Assembly (NCBI GenBank): GCA_016199015.1
Contig: JACQHN010000102.1
Coordinates: 1-5,694, forward strand
DNA length: 5,694 bases
DNA from: Nitrospira defluvii
GTDB lineage: Bacteria > Nitrospirota > Nitrospiria > Nitrospirales > Nitrospiraceae
Reading direction: 5' to 3'
Of this stretch, positions 1 through 4,201 are shown one piece after another. The translations under genes and the position numbers were made by a program. The first letter of the stretch is position 1. Each line of letters begins with the position of its first letter. Below the pieces are notes generated by a model, which was not told the origin of the DNA, ran no database searches, and saw only the letters and a list, made by a program, of their open reading frames with translations.

Positions 1-459
1 AAGGTGCGCGCAGCAAAGAAGGTGGGTGAGTACGGGGTGGCGACCCTGATTCTCAACGGGACACAATTGAGGCTGCTTCCGGAGGTGCTTTCCGGAAAAC
101 CTGGCGGCAGTCTGTTCCTTGCCCGCGAACGACGACTGACCAGCCGGAAACACTGGATCGCCTTTACCCTGCGCCCCCGCGGCCAAGTACAGCTTGACCA
201 GGGCGCCGTCGAAGCGCTGGTTCAGAAGGGCAAAAGCCTACTGGCATCGGGCATTCTCGATATTAGCGGCCACTTCGAAGCCGGCGACCCGGTCACCTGC
301 GTCGCCCCTGATAGGAAGGAATGTGCCAAAGGCCTCGTCAACTTCTCCTCCGAGATCCTGGCCCGCATCAAGGGACTCAAGACCGTTGATATCCAAAAAC
401 TTCCCGGGCTCCAGGAATACGAAGAGGTGATCCACCGAGACAACTTGGTGATCCTCTAA
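1..459 (+). CDS. proB: Glutamate 5-kinase, C-terminal part (partial at left edge)
   Basis: ProB phosphorylates L-glutamate to gamma-glutamyl phosphate with ATP in the cytoplasm, the first step of proline synthesis. The frame is open to the left edge, so the 5' part is missing and the internal GTG at 4 is not the start. The 152 visible residues begin at a lysine that appears to match the conserved Lys of the GTGGMxTK nucleotide-binding segment, followed by the last part of the amino-acid kinase fold (about residues 1-50). The remainder matches the PUA domain: WIAFTLRP, GAVEALVQKGKSLLASGI and KGLVNFSSE. The closing EVIHRDNLVIL is the usual ProB C-terminus. The distance from that lysine to the end fits a normal two-domain ProB of about 370 residues. 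In many genomes proB lies between obgE and nadD, as nadD downstream suggests here. Family assignment is firm; catalytic residues are out of view. Confidence 0.93.
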   Translation, partial: KVRAAKKVGEYGVATLILNGTQLRLLPEVLSGKPGGSLFLARERRLTSRKHWIAFTLRPRGQVQLDQGAVEALVQKGKSLLASGILDISGHFEAGDPVTCVAPDRKECAKGLVNFSSEILARIKGLKTVDIQKLPGLQEYEEVIHRDNLVIL

Positions 460-487
460 TCGGATTGTGTGACAGGCCCCGGCGCTG

Positions 488-505
488 ACTGCTCTATGAG
501 GCAGT
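488..505 (+). other. Weak hairpin in the proB-nadD gap
   Basis: ACTG-CTC pairs with GAG-CAGT around a three-base TAT loop, with one bulged G at 501. No T-rich tract follows, so it does not look like an intrinsic terminator. It could be a small RNA structure in the proB-nadD spacer (460-575) or chance. I see no convincing promoter in this gap. Confidence 0.2.
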
Positions 506-575
506 TGGGAAGACTCCGAGACCGACGAGCGTGCGACCGTCCCTCACAATCAACCGTGTAGATATAGCCTTACAC

Positions 576-1256
576 ATGCGTCTGGGACTCTTGGGCGGCA
601 GCTTTAATCCGATCCACCGGTGCCATCTCTCGATCGCTCACTCCGCCCAACAGCTCCTCCAACTGGACCGCATCCTGTTCGTCCCGACAGGTGCCCCCCC
701 GCACAAACAACCCGGCACGTTGGCCCCTGCGCGGCACCGCTATCGAATGGTCGAGATGGCGATCCAGGACGTCCCGGGATTCGCCCTCACGGACATAGAA
801 ATCCGCCGGCCCGGCAAATCCTATTCAATCGATACTGTCCATGCGATTCAGCAAGAATATGGGCTCGACACCACTCTATTTTTCATCATCGGGCTGGATG
901 CGTTTCTGGACCTGCCCTCATGGAAAGACGCCGAGACGCTACTCACGAGCTGCCGGTTCGTGGTGTTTTCGCGGCCTTCCGTCAGTTTTCGAGCCTTGGC
1001 GTCGATCCCTCTCTTTCATTCCATTCGTCAGGACACCTTGGCCGCACTCGATGTCGCTCAGCAAGAGCGGGCAGACGTGATCCTCGCGCAGGGCCGAACG
1101 TTGACCTTTCTGCGACTGCCTCCCTGCGACGTTTCCGCGTCGGAAATCAGAAGGCGTGTACAGGAGGGCCAACCTCTGGCAAATCTGTTGCCCCCCCCTG
1201 TCGAATCCTATATACTTCGCGAGGGGTTATACAGGGAGGACAGTGATCGTACCTGA
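576..1256 (+). CDS. nadD: Nicotinate-nucleotide adenylyltransferase NadD
   Basis: NadD transfers AMP from ATP to nicotinate mononucleotide, giving deamido-NAD in cytoplasmic NAD synthesis. The 226-residue protein opens with MRLGLLGGSFNPIH, the normal NadD N-terminus and first part of the nucleotidyltransferase signature. Further family marks are FVPTGAPPHK (35-44), a YSIDT segment (83-87), FFIIGLDAFLDLPSWKD (102-118) and the late VSASEIRRRV (186-195), corresponding to the ISxTxIR motif. Length is typical. The signature usually written HxGH reads H14-R-C16-H17, so the glycine is replaced by cysteine. I chose ATG 576 because the conserved domain starts there; an in-frame GTG at 531 would add 15 residues without family resemblance. 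Neither start has a clear Shine-Dalgarno sequence. C7 (694-700) and C8 (1191-1198) tracts lie in the gene. Its 3' end overlaps rsfS by 14 bases. Confidence 0.93.
   Translation: MRLGLLGGSFNPIHRCHLSIAHSAQQLLQLDRILFVPTGAPPHKQPGTLAPARHRYRMVEMAIQDVPGFALTDIEIRRPGKSYSIDTVHAIQQEYGLDTTLFFIIGLDAFLDLPSWKDAETLLTSCRFVVFSRPSVSFRALASIPLFHSIRQDTLAALDVAQQERADVILAQGRTLTFLRLPPCDVSASEIRRRVQEGQPLANLLPPPVESYILREGLYREDSDRT
1234..1240 (+). promoter_or_regulatory. Ribosome binding site of rsfS, inside nadD
   Basis: GGGAGGA lies in the last codons of nadD. Its GGAGG core ends three bases before GTG 1243, closer than usual. It is the only strong Shine-Dalgarno match near the conserved start of RsfS and so fixes that start. 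Its place inside nadD fits translational coupling. Confidence 0.6.
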
Positions 1257-1665
1257 ATCAAAGGCCAAGGCTCTCGCGGTGGCAAGCGCCATCCTGGACA
1301 AGAAGGCCACCGATGTCCTGATCCTGCATATCGCCTCGCTGACCTCTATCGCCGACTACCTGGTGATCGGCTCCGGGGAATCGGAACGTCAAGCACGCGC
1401 AATCGCCGACCACGTGAGCGACATTCTCACTGCGCAAGGACATGCGCCACTCAGTATTGAAGGCGCATCGTCAGCCAAGTGGGTCGTCATGGACTTCGGT
1501 GACGTCATCGTTCACATCTTCCAGAAGGATATTCGCGAACACTACGCCCTCGAACGACTGTGGAGCGACGCAGGACAAGTCCGGTTGCCGGAAGAGCGCG
1601 CACTACAAGCCGCCCAGCCCGCACCACCCACGGTACGTCCGGCTCGCACCCGGAAACGGGTCTAG
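1243..1665 (+). CDS. rsfS: Ribosomal silencing factor RsfS
   Basis: RsfS (formerly YbeB/Iojap) binds ribosomal protein uL14 on the 50S subunit and blocks joining with the 30S subunit, lowering translation when nutrients are scarce. The 140-residue protein shows the DUF143 pattern: DKKATDVLILHI (19-30), TSIADYLVIGSGESERQARAIAD (34-56), the WVVMDFGDVIVHIF strand region (80-93) and REHYALERLW (98-107). The start is GTG 1243, supported by GGGAGGA just upstream and by the family start. The frame is open further upstream, but that part only shadows nadD. The last 30 or so residues form a tail rich in Pro, Ala and Arg, ending ARTRKRV, longer than the compact family core. It overlaps nadD by 14 bases and stops one base before the next ATG. 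The rlmH gene, often next to rsfS, is absent. Confidence 0.93.
   Translation: MIVPESKAKALAVASAILDKKATDVLILHIASLTSIADYLVIGSGESERQARAIADHVSDILTAQGHAPLSIEGASSAKWVVMDFGDVIVHIFQKDIREHYALERLWSDAGQVRLPEERALQAAQPAPPTVRPARTRKRV
1648..1661 (+). promoter_or_regulatory. GAAA-tetraloop hairpin before the TPR gene start
   Basis: ACCCG (1648-1652) pairs perfectly with CGGGT (1657-1661) around GAAA, a GNRA tetraloop. The structure covers the last sense codons of rsfS and ends five bases before ATG 1667. It holds the only G-rich bases (1657-1660) at Shine-Dalgarno distance, so it could mask initiation until ribosomes translating rsfS unfold it. The pairing is read directly from the sequence; the regulatory role is inference. 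Confidence 0.4.
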
Positions 1666-1666
1666 C

Positions 1667-3067
1667 ATGTTTCGGCTCCTCTCCACGATCTTTCTCGTCA
1701 GCGTCGGCATTTTTCTCTACAGTTATTTTCGCGAACTCAACCCCGGCATGATTACGATTCGAACCAGCCCGGACGCATTGTTCGAACTGAGCCCCGTGTC
1801 ATTGGTCTTGTTCGCGATGGCCCTGGGAGCCACGCTGGTGGCCCTCATCGTCACCATCAAGGAAACCACCCACGTCTTCGTGAACTGGCGCACCAATCGC
1901 CTGGTGCGACGCAAGGAAAAGGTGGATGCCCTCCACCGGGACGGCACGCACGCTTTCATGTCCAAACGGACCGCCGATGCGGTCAGCCTGTTTGAACGCG
2001 CCCTCGTGATCGATCCCAACCGGACGGATTCGCTGCTGTGGCTCGGCAACATTTATCGGTCGGAAGGCAACTTTACCGAGGCCATCCGCCTCCACCAGCA
2101 AGCCCACCGCATCGAAGACCGCAACGTAGAAGTCCTGCTGGAATTGGCGAAAGACCTGGAAGGCGCCCGTCGGTACGAGGAGGCGCTTCAGACGCTTCAA
2201 GATATTCTCCGCATTGAGCCGGATAACTTGATGGCCCTGATCCGCAAACGCGACCTCCAGATCCGGCTTGAAAAATGGAGCGATGCGCTCGAAATCCAAC
2301 ACCGGCTGGTCAAAGCCAACTTGCCTGAGAGTGAACGGCGGGCCGAGGCCAATCTCCTGCTCGGCTGCATGTACGAAGTCGGCCGGCAACTCCTGGAGCG
2401 CGGGCACCCCGATAAGGCTCGTCGGTATTTCCGGGGCGCGATCAAAAAAGACCGCACCTTTTTGCCGGCCTACATCGGCATCGGGGAGATCTTGGTGCGA
2501 GAGGGCAAGACCAAGAACGCCGTCGAAATTCTCAAAAAGGTCTATGCCAAAACACGCAGCGTCATCATTCTTCACCGCTTGGAGGAACTCTTCCTCGAAC
2601 TGGGAGAGCCCGATGAAATCATCCGTGCCTACCAAGAGGCCCTCCAGCAAGACCCCCATAACGCCGTGATCCAGTTCTACCTCGGGAAGCTGTACTATCG
2701 GCTTGAAATGGTCGATGAAGCCTATGACGTGCTCTCGACCCTAGACGGAACGCAGGAGCAGCTCGTCGACTACCATAAGATCATGGCCAATCTGTATCTG
2801 CGCAAGCAGCACATGGACGAGGCCGTGGGAGAACTCAAGAAAGCGCTGGGTTTCAAGAAGCGGGTGGTCGTGCCCTATCAGTGCACCCAATGCCACCACG
2901 AATTAGCCGAGTGGTCGGGTCGCTGCCGACGATGCGGCCGCTGGAATACCTATGTCGCACTCCCCTGGCGCGATGCCAACAAGTCCGATACCGATCAGGA
3001 CGGCCAGAGCTCACGACTCCCTGCCGTCCCCTATCAAGGCATTGCATCTCCATTTGAAACCGTGTAG
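1667..3067 (+). CDS. LapA-LapB-like membrane-anchored TPR protein with zinc ribbon
   Basis: This 466-residue protein looks like a fusion of LapA and LapB. In enterobacteria LapB (YciM) guides FtsH proteolysis of LpxC and so limits lipopolysaccharide synthesis; LapA is a small membrane partner. Two hydrophobic helices (about 5-21 and 42-64) flank a short NPGMITIRTSPDALFELS linker, and a basic segment (75-86) follows, as in LapA (DUF1049). About eight TPR-like units follow (86-395), clearest at 86-119, 120-153 and 154-187, with IDPN, IEPDN and QDPHN repeat ends. A zinc ribbon closes the core: C406, C409, C420 and C423, spaced CxxC-x10-CxxC and followed by WNTY, as in LapB and the N-terminus of RadA. 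A polar tail of about 40 residues follows. ATG 1667 puts the first helix at the N-terminus; the frame is open upstream but only across rsfS. Topology predicts cytoplasmic TPRs. The gene follows rsfS by one base. The role in LPS control is inferred; a generic TPR scaffold is the alternative. Confidence 0.85.
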   Translation: MFRLLSTIFLVSVGIFLYSYFRELNPGMITIRTSPDALFELSPVSLVLFAMALGATLVALIVTIKETTHVFVNWRTNRLVRRKEKVDALHRDGTHAFMSKRTADAVSLFERALVIDPNRTDSLLWLGNIYRSEGNFTEAIRLHQQAHRIEDRNVEVLLELAKDLEGARRYEEALQTLQDILRIEPDNLMALIRKRDLQIRLEKWSDALEIQHRLVKANLPESERRAEANLLLGCMYEVGRQLLERGHPDKARRYFRGAIKKDRTFLPAYIGIGEILVREGKTKNAVEILKKVYAKTRSVIILHRLEELFLELGEPDEIIRAYQEALQQDPHNAVIQFYLGKLYYRLEMVDEAYDVLSTLDGTQEQLVDYHKIMANLYLRKQHMDEAVGELKKALGFKKRVVVPYQCTQCHHELAEWSGRCRRCGRWNTYVALPWRDANKSDTDQDGQSSRLPAVPYQGIASPFETV

Positions 3068-3091
3068 GGTTTCCCCGCCCTTTTTTATTTT
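3056..3091 (+). terminator. Candidate weak terminator at the TPR gene stop
   Basis: GAAACC (3056-3061) and GGTTTC (3068-3073) form a perfect six-base stem whose loop holds most of the TAG stop codon. A T-rich run, TTTTTTATTTT, lies at 3081-3091. Seven bases (CCCGCCC) separate stem and T-run, which is unusual for a rho-independent terminator. Some transcription may therefore continue into bioB. The palindrome could instead be a protein-binding site upstream of bioB. Confidence 0.4.
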
Positions 3092-3095
3092 CACA

Positions 3096-3108
3096 GCAGG
3101 CCTCCTGC
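3096..3108 (+). other. Short perfect hairpin in the bioB leader
   Basis: GCAGG (3096-3100) pairs with CCTGC (3104-3108) around a three-base loop. It follows the T-rich run and lies about 58 bases before the bioB start. No T-run follows it. It may be a leader structure in the 99-base spacer (3068-3166) or chance; I see no convincing sigma-70-like promoter in this spacer. Confidence 0.25.
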
Positions 3109-3152
3109 CCACGAAAACACGAAGCGGGTGGTGAGGTTCGACCTATTTTTTC

Positions 3153-3158
3153 GAGGAG
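3153..3158 (+). promoter_or_regulatory. Ribosome binding site of bioB
   Basis: GAGGAG lies eight bases before ATG 3167 and is a good Shine-Dalgarno match. It decides the start in favour of this ATG over the in-frame GTG at 3128, which would add 13 residues not expected in BioB. Confidence 0.75.
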
Positions 3159-3166
3159 TAGCGTGC

Positions 3167-4201
3167 ATGACTGACTTCACGATTCTGGCCGACAAGGCGT
3201 TGCGGGATGAATTGCTCACCCGCGAGGAAAGCCTCGCCGTATTGCAAACACCGGACTCCCGCCTGCTCGAACTCTTACAGGCGGCCTTCCGGGTTCGTGA
3301 ACGCTACTTTGGCAAAACGGTTCGCCTGCAAATGTTGTTGAACGCCAAAAGCGGGGCCTGCCAGGAAGACTGCGGCTACTGTTCGCAATCCGCCGTCTCG
3401 ACGGCCCCAATCGAGCGCTACGGTCTGCTCCCTCAAGATCAAATGGTGACCGGTGCGCGCCGGGCTGCCGCCGCCAAGGCACAGCGGTACTGCATCGTCA
3501 TCAGCGGGCGCAGCCCCTTGGATCGAGAGATCGCCGACATTGCCTCCGCCGTGCGGTCCATCAAGCAGGAGGTCCCGATTCAGATCTGCTGTTCTCTGGG
3601 ACTCCTCAACGAACGCCAAGCGAAAGACCTCAAAGCCGCCGGTGTCGATCGGATCAATCACAACTTGAACACCAGCGAGGCCTATCATCCCTCAATCTGC
3701 AGCACGCACACCTTTCAGGACCGGCTGGCCACAATCCAGCATGCACGGACTGCCGGCCTCGAAATCTGTTCGGGTGGCATCGTCGGTATGGGGGAAAGCG
3801 ATGAGGACTTGATCGATCTGGCCTTGGCACTCCGTGAAGTCAAACCGGACTCGATTCCCATCAACACGCTCCATCCGGCGTCCGGCACGCCGTTAGAACA
3901 CTGCGCCCCCCTCACGCCGCAACGTTGCCTCAAGGCCCTCTGCCTCTTCCGCTTCCTGCATCCGCGGACGGAGCTTCGTATTGCCGGTGGGCGGGAACAC
4001 AATCTTCGCAGCCTGCAGCCGCTGGCGCTCTATCCGGCAGATTCGGTGTTTGTGAACGGCTATCTCACCACGCCGGGTCAGCCTGCGGCGGAAGTGTGGG
4101 GAATGATCGAAGACCTCGGCTTCGACATTCAGGTCGATGCGCTTCCCCTCGCACAGGGATCAGCGCACGCATCTCCACCAGCCGTCGGTCTTCATTCGTA
4201 G
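3167..4201 (+). CDS. bioB: Biotin synthase BioB
   Basis: BioB is a radical SAM enzyme that inserts sulfur into dethiobiotin to form biotin, the last step of the pathway. At 344 residues it is full length. C65, C69 and C72 form the CxxxCxxC motif that binds the [4Fe-4S] cluster and SAM. The likely ligands of the second, [2Fe-2S] cluster are all present: C109 (in RYCIVISGR), C141 (in ICCSLGLL), C201 (in EICSGGIVGMGE) and R271 (in RIAGGRE). The NHNLNTS stretch (164-170) matches the substrate-binding region; it has Asn where the E. coli enzyme has Asp, a change I recall from other BioB proteins. VNGYLTTPGQP (297-307) is also typical. ATG 3167 has a good Shine-Dalgarno sequence. No other biotin gene is in the window. 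The gene follows the TPR gene by 99 bases and its last 10 bases overlap the end of the opposite-strand permease gene. Confidence 0.97.
   Translation: MTDFTILADKALRDELLTREESLAVLQTPDSRLLELLQAAFRVRERYFGKTVRLQMLLNAKSGACQEDCGYCSQSAVSTAPIERYGLLPQDQMVTGARRAAAAKAQRYCIVISGRSPLDREIADIASAVRSIKQEVPIQICCSLGLLNERQAKDLKAAGVDRINHNLNTSEAYHPSICSTHTFQDRLATIQHARTAGLEICSGGIVGMGESDEDLIDLALALREVKPDSIPINTLHPASGTPLEHCAPLTPQRCLKALCLFRFLHPRTELRIAGGREHNLRSLQPLALYPADSVFVNGYLTTPGQPAAEVWGMIEDLGFDIQVDALPLAQGSAHASPPAVGLHS

Noticed and set aside
531..575. GTG 531 as the start of nadD
   Set aside because: The added 15 residues do not resemble NadD, whose conserved N-terminus begins at ATG 576, and no good ribosome binding site precedes the GTG.
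556..575. Inverted repeat GTGTA-N10-TACAC and a TATAGC box just before nadD
   Set aside because: The stem has only five bases and the box has no matching -35 element, so neither a hairpin nor a promoter is supported.
1442..1666. Upstream extension of the TPR gene frame by 75 codons
   Set aside because: It overlaps rsfS almost completely, its residues look like an out-of-frame shadow, and ATG 1667 places a membrane helix at the N-terminus as expected.
1799..2659. A 286-codon open frame on the minus strand, opposite the TPR gene
   Set aside because: It lies entirely within a well-supported gene, shows no recognisable domain, and long antisense frames are common in GC-rich DNA.
3056..3073. BirA-type operator for bioB (GAAACC / GGTTTC)
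   Set aside because: The half-sites resemble BirA arms slightly, but the six-base spacing is far shorter than in known BirA operators and the site overlaps the end of the previous gene.
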